64,000 nucleotides of DNA from Hymenobacter sp. YC55 (GCF_029433095.1 NZ_JARNTX010000002.1:682001-746000); one strand, 5' to 3'; shown: positions 1-8,653, counted from the first letter of the stretch. The notes: generated by a model from the sequence alone, not told the origin. Program-made: numbers and translations.

Positions 1-113
1 CGAGTAAGGCGGCTTGCTTGGCGGCTAGGCTGTATAGTTCAGCCAGCCCCTCTGGGAAGCCGCTCTACAGGCATTACCTTAGTGAAGTTGTAAAAACCGT
101 GCTGTGCTTCTTT

Positions 114-2939
114 ATGAAACCATCTGCTTCCTCTATCCCCCTTTTCACCACCGGACAACCAGGGCAACCTGCTACCGATGGGCAGGTGGATGAGCTAAAG
201 CGGGAGCTGGCAGCCGCCCGGCAACGCGAACAGCAGTTGCGTGCACAGCGCGACTTTTACGCTAATATTTTGCAAGAATTGCCCGTGGAGGTGGTCGTTC
301 TTGATCAACACTTCCGGTATGTATATGCCAATCCGCAGGCCGTACCCGACGAGGAGGCTCGCACCTGGCTACTGGGGCACACAGTGCTGGACTACTGCCA
401 GCGGTATCATTTTCCCGTCGAATTAGCTCAGCAGCGGCGGCGCATGTTCGATAAAGTTTTGCACGAGCAGCAGCAAGTCAGTTGGGAAGATGTTACGCCC
501 TATCCGGAGGGTCCGCGCAGCCACCAGCGCCACTTCAAGCCCATGGCTCGGCCTGCCGGTGAGCCACCGCTGGTGCTAGGTTACGGCCTCGATATCACCG
601 AGCAACTAGCGGCCGAAGTGCGCAGCCGCCACAACAAAACGATTGCCGACGAGCGCCAAACCCTGATTCAACAGATAACGGACGCAAGCCCGCAGGTCAT
701 CTACGTGCGCGATGCGCAGGGGGAGCTCATTTTCCGTAACCGGGCCTTTCATGAGTTAGCGGCGCGCAGCCACCATGCAGCACCCCAGCAGCTAAATCTG
801 GCCGAGGTCGTTGAGCTGCGTCAGTGGGAGGCAGCGTATCGCGAAGTGTTGCACCACCAGCGGCCCGTTATGCAGGAAAGCTCTTGCACCCTAGCCGATG
901 GTAGTGTGCTGTGGTTTCAGATCAGTAAGCTGCCGCTGCCCCAGCCCGATGGCACCGTGCACGTCCTGACCATTGCTACCGATATCACCGAAATAAAAGA
1001 GGCGCGCCAAACGCTAGAGCGCAGTACCACCCAGTACCGCGACCTGCTGGCCCATACGCAGGCGCTCATCGGCACCCACGACCTACAGGGCCGCCTCCTA
1101 TCGGTGAATCCGGCCGTGGAAGAGTTAATGGGGCTGCCGGCTTCTACTATTGTTGGGTGCCACTTAACCCAAGCCGTGCCACCCGAACTACACGCGGGCG
1201 TACAGCAATACCTAACTGAAATCAAAGTTAACAAGCACAGTCAGGGGGTGATGAAGCTTGTCAACCAGCACGACGAACAGCACTATATTCTTTTCAACAA
1301 TTTCAAAGTGGATGATCCAGGGAAAGAGCCGTACGTGGTAGCTTACGGGCAGGTAATCACAGAGCGGGTACAAGCCGAACGGGAGCTACGCCGGGCCAAG
1401 CGCGAAGCCGAAGCAAATGCACGCGCCAAGGAAAACTTCTTGGCCAACATGAGCCACGAAATTCGCACTCCCATGAACGGTGTGCTAGGAATGGCCGGAT
1501 TGCTAGCCAAAACTCCCCTCGATGCGCAGCAACGCCAATATTTAGATACCATTCTAACATCGGGCCGCAACCTGTTGGCCGTTCTCAACGATGTATTGGA
1601 TATGGCTAAAATATCCGCGGGCAAGCTTGAACTCGAGCATATACCTTTCGACCTCAGCAAATCTATTCGCACGGCAGCTCAGACCTTGGCATACCGGGCC
1701 GCCGAGAAAAACCTGATTTTCGATATTCAGCCGCTGAGCCTCTCCGAACCTGTGGTGCTCAGCGACCCTTATCGACTCAACCAAGTGTTGCTCAACTTGC
1801 TTAGTAACGCCATCAAGTTCACGGAGCGAGGCAGCGTCACGCTAGGCAGCGACGTGCTCCGCGATACCGCTACTGCCGTTACCGTTCGCTTCTGGGTGCG
1901 CGATACCGGCATCGGGATTCCAGCCGAGAAGCAAGAGCAGATTTTCGAAAATTTCACGCAAGCCTACGCCGACACTTCGCGTCGCTTCGGCGGTACCGGG
2001 CTTGGCCTCACCATTAGCCGGAGCCTGGTGCAGCAGCTAGGCGGCGAGCTAGAACTGTCAAGCACACCGGGGCAGGGCACGTGGTTTGCCTTTACGCTCA
2101 CGCTGCCCAAAGCACCCGATCAGCAAGCACCGCCCCTGCCCGCTGCTCCCGATTACAACCGCCTTCGTGGTACCCGCGTGCTGCTGGCCGAGGATAGCGC
2201 AACCAATCGTCAGCTCACGACCCTCATCCTCAAAAACTGGGGCATTGCCGTTGATAGTGCCGTAAACGGCCCCGACGCTTTGGCCCTGTTTCTGGCACGT
2301 GACTACGACGTGATATTGATGGACATTCAGATGCCGGGTATGAGTGGCTTGGAAGTGACCGAAGCCATTCGCCAGAGCCAAGACCCTGCGCGGGCCGATA
2401 TTCCCATAATAGCCCTGACGGCAAATGCTTTCCGCACAGACCGGGAGCGGTACCTGCAGGCGGGTATGAATGACTGTCTTACCAAGCCTTTCGAGGAAGC
2501 CGACCTCTACCAAAAGTTAGTGGCTCAGCTTTTTCCCGCCGACAACCGCACATCTACGCCCGCCACACCAGCCATTATGCCAGAACCAATCAGCAAAGCC
2601 CCAGCAGCTGCCCCGCTCTTCGATCTAAGTCAGCTAGAGCGAAACGCCCACGGCAACCAAGACTTTATGCGCCGCATGATCAACGTATTCCTAACCGAAA
2701 TACCGGTGGTGGCTACCGATCTTGCCGACGCTGCTGCGGCCAAAGACTGGCTAGGCTTGACTACGCTGGCGCACAAACTAAAATCCTCCCTGAAGCTATT
2801 TCAAGTTACGGCGGCTTTCGACGATCTGCATATTCTGGAAGAGCAGCACGCTTCCCTAGAAACCCGCCAAGTGGCAGCCCGCCGCCTCAGCGAGTTGCTA
2901 GAGCGAGTATGTGCCGCTTTGCAGCTAGCCGTGGGGTAA
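114..2939 (+). CDS. Multi-PAS hybrid sensor histidine kinase with receiver and Hpt domains
   Basis: Phosphorelay sensor kinase of about 941 residues. The open frame continues upstream to position 18, but the ATG at 114 (MKPSASS) is the likelier start because the earlier residues look like non-coding sequence. A short coiled stretch is followed by about three PAS domains (roughly 65-415), a HisKA dimerisation domain with the phospho-acceptor His448 in SHEIRTPMN, a HATPase domain with N box (NLLSNAIKFT) and G boxes (DTGIGI, GGTGLGL), a receiver with Asp737 in LMDIQMPGMSG, and a C-terminal Hpt domain with His887 in LAHKLKSS. No transmembrane segment is seen, so it is probably cytosolic and senses an internal signal through its PAS domains. 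The LytTR regulator lies tail-to-tail 55 bases away and is a plausible but unproven partner. Confidence 0.93.
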   Translation: MKPSASSIPLFTTGQPGQPATDGQVDELKRELAAARQREQQLRAQRDFYANILQELPVEVVVLDQHFRYVYANPQAVPDEEARTWLLGHTVLDYCQRYHFPVELAQQRRRMFDKVLHEQQQVSWEDVTPYPEGPRSHQRHFKPMARPAGEPPLVLGYGLDITEQLAAEVRSRHNKTIADERQTLIQQITDASPQVIYVRDAQGELIFRNRAFHELAARSHHAAPQQLNLAEVVELRQWEAAYREVLHHQRPVMQESSCTLADGSVLWFQISKLPLPQPDGTVHVLTIATDITEIKEARQTLERSTTQYRDLLAHTQALIGTHDLQGRLLSVNPAVEELMGLPASTIVGCHLTQAVPPELHAGVQQYLTEIKVNKHSQGVMKLVNQHDEQHYILFNNFKVDDPGKEPYVVAYGQVITERVQAERELRRAKREAEANARAKENFLANMSHEIRTPMNGVLGMAGLLAKTPLDAQQRQYLDTILTSGRNLLAVLNDVLDMAKISAGKLELEHIPFDLSKSIRTAAQTLAYRAAEKNLIFDIQPLSLSEPVVLSDPYRLNQVLLNLLSNAIKFTERGSVTLGSDVLRDTATAVTVRFWVRDTGIGIPAEKQEQIFENFTQAYADTSRRFGGTGLGLTISRSLVQQLGGELELSSTPGQGTWFAFTLTLPKAPDQQAPPLPAAPDYNRLRGTRVLLAEDSATNRQLTTLILKNWGIAVDSAVNGPDALALFLARDYDVILMDIQMPGMSGLEVTEAIRQSQDPARADIPIIALTANAFRTDRERYLQAGMNDCLTKPFEEADLYQKLVAQLFPADNRTSTPATPAIMPEPISKAPAAAPLFDLSQLERNAHGNQDFMRRMINVFLTEIPVVATDLADAAAAKDWLGLTTLAHKLKSSLKLFQVTAAFDDLHILEEQHASLETRQVAARRLSELLERVCAALQLAVG

Positions 2940-2994
2940 ACTGCACTTGGGATTTTGTGCGGATGGGAGAAGTACTGCTGTTTCCTATAGGTGC

Positions 2995-3720
2995 CTAAAA
3001 ACGGTTCAGGTTTTTGAAAAACGCTTCCTGATACGAAACGCCAATGGGTATCTGATGACCACCTGCCAACCGAGCCGTGTTATCCTCAATCGACTCCACG
3101 TGCTTCATGTTTAGAATGTAGGAGCGGTGCACCCGCACGAAGTGGTCGAAGGAGAGCCGCGCCGCAAACGACTTGAGCGTGGTGTACACGATATGCTTTT
3201 GGCGTAGCGTTACGATGGTAACGTAATCGGACAGCGCTTCAATGTAGAGTACCTCATCGAAGTTGAGGCGCACCATCCGGTTGTTCACCTTCACAAATAG
3301 GTCAGAAGAGACCGGGGCCGACGGAGCAGAAGGCTGTATGGTGGAGGTAGGCCGCCGCTCTAATACGCGCTGTACTGCCTGGCTGAACCTTGCATAGTCG
3401 AAGGGCTTCACCAAATAATCGGTTACGCGCAGTGCAAAAGCGTCGACGGCGAAATGCTCGTATGAAGTGGCTAGAATAACTTCTGGCGGGTCGGTAAGTA
3501 CCCGCAAAAGTTCTAAGCCACTAAGGTTTGGCATTTCAACGTCGAGGAACAATAAATCAACCTTATTGCCGGCCCGAAAGAAATTTAGGCCTTGGGCGCC
3601 GTCGTTGAGAGAGCCCACCAATTGCAAAGATTCCGTCAAGCCAATATAATGTTCCAGCGTAAGCCGGTTCATTGTGTCATCATCAATGACCAAACAAGTA
3701 AGTGCCCCCGGATTGGACAT
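2995..3720 (-). CDS. LytTR-family response regulator
   Basis: Two-domain DNA-binding response regulator, 241 residues. Residues 8-125 form a receiver with the acidic pocket VIDDD and phospho-acceptor Asp60 (FLDVEMP), plus the conserved Lys in LVKPF. Residues about 143-241 form a LytTR DNA-binding domain with the typical LYIEALSDYV and FVRVHRSYILN motifs. In Bacteroidota such proteins usually pair with 7TM or PAS kinases and control envelope or exopolysaccharide genes; here the closest kinase is the convergent hybrid kinase. That kinase already carries a receiver and Hpt, so phosphotransfer from Hpt to Asp60 is a reasonable inference. The target genes cannot be read from the window. Confidence 0.93.
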   Translation of the reverse strand: MSNPGALTCLVIDDDTMNRLTLEHYIGLTESLQLVGSLNDGAQGLNFFRAGNKVDLLFLDVEMPNLSGLELLRVLTDPPEVILATSYEHFAVDAFALRVTDYLVKPFDYARFSQAVQRVLERRPTSTIQPSAPSAPVSSDLFVKVNNRMVRLNFDEVLYIEALSDYVTIVTLRQKHIVYTTLKSFAARLSFDHFVRVHRSYILNMKHVESIEDNTARLAGGHQIPIGVSYQEAFFKNLNRF

Positions 3721-4213
3721 AAGATAGACGATGTGAAAAAACGCCGAAGTTTATAGCTTATTTAGCGAAATATAAGCGTTGTTTATTTGATGAAGTAGCC
3801 AATTGTGGTCAGGGTGTGCTGGAAAGCTACTAAGAGGTTCATTCTTCCTTAGGTACAAAGTAAGGTATTCGCTAACCGATCAATCACCGCATCCTTCCTC
3901 CCGACCTTATTAGAGTATAGTGGCCTTGAGCCTTGTATGTTCATCCTGCACACTTTACCAACTGCTTCGACTAAGTTACAGTAACGTTATAGATACCATA
4001 CTTTCACTTATAATGTTATAAGCATAGCGCATAAGTTTCGTGCAGTTCATGTTGCGAATAACATAGAGTAATTACAGAAGCGCTTTTTATAGACCTTGCG
4101 AAGGTGCTGGCTTTTAATACTGCATGCTGAAAAGAGCAGCCAACACCGCAAGATTCAGATTGAAGGTCAGCAAGGCGGAGGATACATTTGGTGCTATACA
4201 AACACACTACCCC
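3721..4213. other. Intergenic region without a gene
   Basis: About 490 bases between the divergent LytTR regulator and the HTH/alkyltransferase gene. It is AT-richer than its flanks. Short open frames here have no family resemblance and no clear start context. It presumably carries both promoters, but no convincing TTG/TAnnTTTG pair was identified. Confidence 0.5.
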
Positions 4214-5083
4214 ATGGCATCCACCCACACTTCACAAGCAGAGTTAGATTACGCTCGAGTAGAACAGGCTATAGCATTTATTGCGGCCAACTACACTCAG
4301 CATCCAACGCTGGAAGACATTGCGGCGCATGTCCATGTGAGCCCGTTTCATTTTAACAGGCTGTTCACTCGGTGGGCTGGCATTAGCCCGCAGCGGTTTA
4401 CGCGTTTTCTGACCAAAGAATACGCCAAGCAGGTACTAGCCGAATCAGGAAGCGTATTGGATGCTACTTACCAAGCGGGCCTATCGGGCGCGAGCCGTCT
4501 GCACGACTTGTTTGTTACATATGAAGCCATGACACCAGCTGAATACAAAGAGCAGGCAGCAGGAATGCAGCTTGTTTATGGCTTTCATGCTACTCCTTTC
4601 GGTGAATGCCTGCTTAGCCTCACCGAGCGGGGTATCTGTGGTCTTACTTTTCAAGATGCTAGTGAGCGAGAGCCGGCACTCAGCCAATTGCGCGCCGCTT
4701 GGCCTGGTGCAACGCTACTGCCCGATGCCACTAAAACTGGAGCCATTGTTACGCAGCTGTTCGCTGGAGCCGCTGATGCAGCCAAGCCGTTCAACCTATT
4801 GCTGAAAGGCACCAATTTTCAAATTAAGGTTTGGGAGGCATTGCTACGCATTCCGGCTGGAGCTATGGTTTCGTACCGGGACGTGGCCGTTGCCCTCGGA
4901 CAACCCAATGCGAGTCAGGCAGTAGGTGGGGCCATTGGAGCCAATGCTATTGGCTACCTGATTCCCTGCCACCGGGTTATTCAACAGCATGGTGGGCCGG
5001 GAGGCTACCGATGGGGAAGTGCCCGCAAGCAGGCTTTGCTTGGGTGGGAAGCAACTCAAGCCAAACTTCAATTAATGAGCTAG
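4214..5083 (+). CDS. AraC-type HTH fused to methylated-DNA--protein-cysteine S-methyltransferase
   Basis: DNA alkylation repair protein of 289 residues from the ATG at 4214; the longer frame from 4124 adds a region with no family likeness. The N-terminal 100 residues form an AraC/XylS helix-turn-helix (TLEDIAAHVHVSPFHFNRLF). The C-terminal part is an Ogt-type domain that moves the alkyl group from O6-alkylguanine to its own cysteine; the active site IPCHRVI places the acceptor at Cys252, followed by the GGYRWG turn. Compared with E. coli Ada, the N-terminal zinc/Cys phosphotriester sensor domain is absent, so it cannot sense methylphosphotriesters in the classical way. Known relatives with this layout are annotated as bifunctional HTH/MGMT. 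A bidirectional hairpin terminator follows. Confidence 0.92.
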   Translation: MASTHTSQAELDYARVEQAIAFIAANYTQHPTLEDIAAHVHVSPFHFNRLFTRWAGISPQRFTRFLTKEYAKQVLAESGSVLDATYQAGLSGASRLHDLFVTYEAMTPAEYKEQAAGMQLVYGFHATPFGECLLSLTERGICGLTFQDASEREPALSQLRAAWPGATLLPDATKTGAIVTQLFAGAADAAKPFNLLLKGTNFQIKVWEALLRIPAGAMVSYRDVAVALGQPNASQAVGGAIGANAIGYLIPCHRVIQQHGGPGGYRWGSARKQALLGWEATQAKLQLMS

Positions 5084-5168
5084 TGCAGCAGACATTGTGC
5101 TTCCGCTTATGCTTGGATGTAGTAGTTGTATGCAGGTAAGCAGAGGAAGTGTAACGGGCTTCAAAAGC

Positions 5169-5204
5169 AAAAGGGGCTTTCTACATCTGTAGAAAGCCCC
5201 TTTT
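5169..5204. terminator. Bidirectional intrinsic terminator
   Basis: Perfect 17-base arms at 5169-5185 and 5188-5204 with a 2-base gap at the centre, starting with A-run and ending with T-run, so it can stop the alkyltransferase gene on + and tRNA-Leu on -. Confidence 0.85.
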
Positions 5205-5207
5205 TAG

Positions 5208-5291
5208 TACCAGAGACGGGAATCGAACCCGTACGCTCGTGAAAGCAAGGGATTTTAAGTCCCTCGTGTCTACCAGTTCCACCACTCCGGC
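5208..5291 (-). tRNA. tRNA-Leu (anticodon UAA)
   Basis: An 84-base class II tRNA. The anticodon loop CUUAAAA carries UAA on a 5-bp GGGAC/ATCCC-type stem. A long variable arm (about 15 bases), a T arm with GGTTCGATTC, and the D-loop GGTAGA are all present. The acceptor stem pairs GCCGGAG with CTCTGGT, with G1-U72 and G4-U69 wobbles, and an A discriminator; CCA is not encoded. It lies downstream of tRNA-Gly on the same strand but has its own promoter. Confidence 0.95.
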
Positions 5292-5307
5292 ATTTTGGTA
5301 GCTGCGG

Positions 5308-5338
5308 CAAAGGTATATCACCCAACCTAAGCTGCCAA
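5308..5338 (-). promoter_or_regulatory. Promoter of tRNA-Leu (TTG-N20-TACCTTTG)
   Basis: On the minus strand a TTG (5338-5336) is followed after 20 bases by TACCTTTG (5315-5308), 16 bases before the tRNA 5' end. This matches the Bacteroidota -33/-7 promoter consensus TTTG / TAnnTTTG. Confidence 0.75.
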
Positions 5339-5342
5339 AAAC

Positions 5343-5374
5343 AAAAAGAGGATGTTGCGGGGCAACATCCTCTT
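5343..5374 (-). terminator. Intrinsic terminator of tRNA-Gly
   Basis: Perfect 13-bp stem (5346-5358 with 5362-5374) and a 3-base loop, followed on the minus strand by five T. It starts 3 bases after the tRNA-Gly 3' end. Confidence 0.85.
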
Positions 5375-5376
5375 CG

Positions 5377-5449
5377 AGCGGGAGACGAGGTTCGAACTCG
5401 CGACCTCGACCTTGGCAAGGTCGCGCTCTACCAACTGAGCTACTCTCGC
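5377..5449 (-). tRNA. tRNA-Gly (anticodon GCC)
   Basis: A 73-base tRNA with anticodon GCC in the loop TTGCCAA, a D arm GCTCAGTTGGTAGAGC, and a T arm GCGAGTTCGAACCTCGT. The acceptor stem is GCGAGAG against CTCCCGC with discriminator T, leaving an A4/C69 mismatch where most bacterial tRNA-Gly(GCC) genes have G4-C69. The rest of the cloverleaf is intact, so it is probably functional. Confidence 0.94.
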
Positions 5450-5483
5450 TTGAGTCAGCCACCGTAGTGGCGTTTTGGTGTGA

Positions 5484-5513
5484 CAAAGGTACTACAGGAA
5501 ATCGGCTTGTCAA
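5484..5513 (-). promoter_or_regulatory. Promoter of tRNA-Gly (TTG-N19-TACCTTTG)
   Basis: On the minus strand TTG (5513-5511, within TTGACA) is followed after 19 bases by TACCTTTG (5491-5484), 34 bases before the tRNA. The fit to the Bacteroidota consensus is near perfect. Confidence 0.8.
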
Positions 5514-5655
5514 GGGTATGCCTCAAAAAAAGTGTGATTTCTACTGCGGCTTGAGCGTTTTTCACTGATTTTCAGGCGGAAATTTTTTCGATTTAGTTAC
5601 CGCTTAAGTAGCAATCCTTGCATTAGTATAGCTTCTACTAGCGGCCATAACCGGC

Positions 5656-5697
5656 AAAAACCAACAGTGCCACCTCATATCAAAGGTGGCACTGTTG
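5656..5697 (-). terminator. Intrinsic terminator of mutS
   Basis: 14-bp perfect stem (5662-5675 with 5684-5697), 8-base loop, followed on the minus strand by a T5 run; it starts 3 bases past the mutS stop codon. Confidence 0.88.
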
Positions 5698-5700
5698 CGC

Positions 5701-8454
5701 TTATTTGCTGCCAAGCGCCAATTTTAGCTCGTTTAGTTTTAAGAGTGCTTCGATGGGACTCATCGTGTTTACATCTAGGGCCTGAAGTAACTCTCGTACT
5801 CGTTCGATAGCGGGGTCAGCAGGCTCGAACATACTAAGCTGTAGGCTCGGGCGGGGCGCATTGTGAACGGCCGCTGCGGGCTGTAGTACAGGACCCCGGT
5901 GGCTAGTGGCCGCTGCGCCAGCCGCTCCATTTAGGTGTACTACCTTCGCTTCCTGCTGGTTATCAAGGCCGGATAGTACTTCGTCGAACTCGGTGGGAGC
6001 GTCGGTATCGAGGCCGGCGCTGGCGCGCTCCTGTTCTAAGTGGTGCATGATTTCGTTGGCGCGCAGCACCACCGAAGTGGGCATACCGGCCATACGGGCC
6101 ACGTGAATGCCAAAGCTGTGCTCAGACCCGCCTTCTTGAAGCTTGCGCAAGAACAGAATACGACCATCGGCTTCGCGTACTGCCACATTGTAGTTGCGGA
6201 CGCGCGGACAATCGTCGGCTAGTTGGTTTAGCTCGTGGTAGTGGGTGGCAAACAGAGTTTTGGCGCGGGCCTTGGGGTTGTTGTGCAAGTGCTCGACTAG
6301 TGCCCACGCTATGCTGATACCGTCGTAGGTGCTGGTGCCGCGCCCGATTTCGTCCATCAGCACCAAACTGCGGTCTGATAGGTTGTTGAGGATGCTGGCC
6401 GTTTCGGTCATTTCCACCATGAACGTGCTTTCGCCTTTGCTCAGGTTGTCGGAAGCGCCTACGCGGGTGAAAATCTTGTCGATGATGCCGATGGTGGCCG
6501 CGTCGGCGGGCACAAAGGAGCCGATTTGAGCCAGCAGCACAATCAGGGCCGTTTGGCGCAGCAAGGCTGACTTGCCGGCCATATTCGGGCCCGTAATTAC
6601 CACAATCTGCTGCTCTTCCTGGTCGAGGTGGATGTCGTTGGGAATGTACTGCTCGCCGGGCGGGAGTTGCCGTTCGATAACAGGGTGGCGGCCAGACTTA
6701 ATTTCCAGCACTGTGCTGTCGTTGACGGTAGGCTTCACGTAGCGATACTGCCGGGCCGTGGCAGCAAACGAGGCCAAGCAATCGGTGATACCAATAGCGC
6801 GGGCGTTCTGCTGAATCTGAGTGACGTATTCGGCTGCTGACAGCACGAGGTCATTATAGATGTTCTGCTCGATGACGAACAACCGCTCTTCGGCGTGCAG
6901 AATCTTTTCCTCGTAGGTTTTCAGCTCTTCCGTGATGTAGCGCTCGGCATTAACCAACGTCTGCTTCCGGATCCAGGAGGCGGGTACTTTGTCTTTGTGA
7001 GCGTTGGTAACTTCGAGGTAGTAGCCGAATACCTTGTTATAGGCCACCTTCAAGCTTGAAATACCAGTTTCCTGCACAGCGCGCTGCTGCAACTGAAACA
7101 AGTAGTCCTTGCCCGAAAACGCAATGGCCCGTAGCTCGTCGAGCTCTTTGTCGACGCCTTCGTTCAGGACGCCGCCTTGGTTGGTGAGCAGGGGGGCATC
7201 AACCCGAATTTTCGACTGAATTTCTTCGCGGAGTGCTGCGCATGGGTTGAGTTGGTCGGCTAGCTTCAGCAAAGCTCTGATGCCAGATGCCGCCAGTTGC
7301 TCCCGCATGGGCGCAATGGCTTCCAGGGCGCGTGCGAGTTGCAGCAGTTCACGCGGATTGATGCGGCGCACGGCCACTTTGGATATTAGCCGCTCCAAAT
7401 CGTTGATTTGGCGCAGGTGCTGCAGTAGGCTTTCCAGCAGTTCAGGGGTCTGAAGCAGCGCTTCTACCGTATCGAGGCGGCGTTGAATCTGGGCTGGCTC
7501 TTTCAGCGGCAGCACCACCCACTTGCGTAGCAGGCGGGCGCCCATGGGCGTAACAGTTTGGTCGAGAATGTCGATCAGGGGCACGCCGCCGGGGTGCTGA
7601 GCTTGCACCAGTTCCAAGTTGCGCACCGTAAACCGGTCGAGCCACACGTATTTGTCTTCCTCGAGGCGGCCAATACTGCCGATGTGGCCCACATCGGTGT
7701 GTTTGGTTTCGGCGAGATAATGTAGGATGCAACCTGCTGCCGTAATGCCTTCGCGCAGCGTGTCGATGCCATAACCTTTCAGCGAAGTGGTATTGAAATG
7801 GCGCGTGAGCGTTTCGTAGCCGTAATCGAAGCCGAAAACCCACTCGTCCAGCGCGTAGTGGCAGTAGTCGGGACCAAAATGGCCCTCGAATTCCTGCCGA
7901 CTTTTCTTGCAAAACAGCACCTCGGCGGGCTGGAAGTTCTGAAGAAGCTTACCGAGATAGTCCACCGTCCCCTGCGCCACCAAAAACTCCCCCGTACTAA
8001 TGTCGAGGAAGCTGATGCCGGCTTCCTGCTTGCCGAAGTGAATAGCGCAGAGGTAGTTGTTGGAACGGCGCTCCAGTACGTTGTCGTGCAGGCTCAGGCC
8101 AGGCGTAACCAGCTCCGTGATGCCGCGCTTGACGAGACCTTTGGCTTGCTTAGGATCTTCGAGTTGGTCGCAGATGGCAACGCGCTGCCCCGCCCGCACT
8201 AGCTTGGGCAGGTAGTTGTCGAGGGCGTGGTGGGGAAAGCCGGCTAGGGCTACTTCCGAAGAGGTGCCCGCGCCTCGTTTGGTAAGCGTAATATCTAGAA
8301 TGCGGGAAGCCGTCACGGCATCTTCGCCGAAGGTTTCGTAGAAGTCGCCGACCCGGAACAAGAGCACCGCGCCGGGGTGAGCCTGCTTGAGCTGGTAGTA
8401 TTGCTTCATGAGCGGCGTATCGGCCACGGGAGCGGGGCCGAGCGAGCCGTGCAT
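5701..8454 (-). CDS. mutS: DNA mismatch repair protein MutS
   Basis: Mismatch-recognition ATPase that binds base mismatches and small loops as a dimer and recruits MutL. The N-terminal mismatch-binding domain begins at DTPLMKQYYQLK and contains the wedge motif GDFYETFG (the Phe-X-Glu mismatch reader). Connector, lever and clamp domains follow, then the ATPase with Walker A GPNMAGKS, Walker B LVLMDEIGRGTS and the signature region ATHYHEL. From the ATG at 8454 the protein is about 917 residues, near family length. The open frame extends to 8631, but that extension translates a palindromic repeat (8508-8606) and is unlikely to be protein; a GTG at 8496 (931 residues) is the alternative start. 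Divergent from the RNA methyltransferase gene. Confidence 0.95.
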   Translation of the reverse strand: MHGSLGPAPVADTPLMKQYYQLKQAHPGAVLLFRVGDFYETFGEDAVTASRILDITLTKRGAGTSSEVALAGFPHHALDNYLPKLVRAGQRVAICDQLEDPKQAKGLVKRGITELVTPGLSLHDNVLERRSNNYLCAIHFGKQEAGISFLDISTGEFLVAQGTVDYLGKLLQNFQPAEVLFCKKSRQEFEGHFGPDYCHYALDEWVFGFDYGYETLTRHFNTTSLKGYGIDTLREGITAAGCILHYLAETKHTDVGHIGSIGRLEEDKYVWLDRFTVRNLELVQAQHPGGVPLIDILDQTVTPMGARLLRKWVVLPLKEPAQIQRRLDTVEALLQTPELLESLLQHLRQINDLERLISKVAVRRINPRELLQLARALEAIAPMREQLAASGIRALLKLADQLNPCAALREEIQSKIRVDAPLLTNQGGVLNEGVDKELDELRAIAFSGKDYLFQLQQRAVQETGISSLKVAYNKVFGYYLEVTNAHKDKVPASWIRKQTLVNAERYITEELKTYEEKILHAEERLFVIEQNIYNDLVLSAAEYVTQIQQNARAIGITDCLASFAATARQYRYVKPTVNDSTVLEIKSGRHPVIERQLPPGEQYIPNDIHLDQEEQQIVVITGPNMAGKSALLRQTALIVLLAQIGSFVPADAATIGIIDKIFTRVGASDNLSKGESTFMVEMTETASILNNLSDRSLVLMDEIGRGTSTYDGISIAWALVEHLHNNPKARAKTLFATHYHELNQLADDCPRVRNYNVAVREADGRILFLRKLQEGGSEHSFGIHVARMAGMPTSVVLRANEIMHHLEQERASAGLDTDAPTEFDEVLSGLDNQQEAKVVHLNGAAGAAATSHRGPVLQPAAAVHNAPRPSLQLSMFEPADPAIERVRELLQALDVNTMSPIEALLKLNELKLALGSK

Positions 8455-8507
8455 GCGGATGGGCTTCTTGTCGGGGGCGGCAGTACTTGTTTTCACTGGG
8501 GCAGCAT

Positions 8508-8606
8508 GTAGCGCGAAGCTCCAGCTTCGCGCATCGTTGAGCAGACGGGGCGAGTATCGTTGCACGAAAACGTTCAACGACGCGCGAAGCTGGAGCTTCG
8601 CGCTGC
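8508..8606. repeat. REPIN-like element (inverted pair of REP hairpins)
   Basis: Two 31-base arms (8510-8540 and 8574-8604) are inverted copies of each other with one mismatch. Each arm is itself a palindrome with the core GCGCGAAGCT/AGCTTCGCGC. The left arm is preceded by the tetranucleotide GTAG (8508-8511), and the right arm ends in the near-complement CTGC (8603-8606). GTAG plus hairpin, in inverted pairs, is the layout of REP doublets mobilised by RAYT (Y1/HUH) transposases. The inner ends of the arms are TCGTTGA and TCAACGA, shared with the second element at 42078-42177. It sits in the 5' region of mutS. Confidence 0.75.
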
Positions 8607-8653
8607 ATTCCGGAATATAGATGGCTAACATCAGCCACCTACGGGCGCGTTCC

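Noticed and set aside
5161..5513. Two minus-strand open frames across the tRNA genes
   Set aside because: They read through tRNA-Leu, tRNA-Gly and their terminators; the RNAs explain the sequence.
8455..8631. N-terminal extension of MutS to the ATG at 8631
   Set aside because: It translates the REPIN-like repeat and is not part of the MutS family alignment; start placed at 8454 (or GTG 8496).
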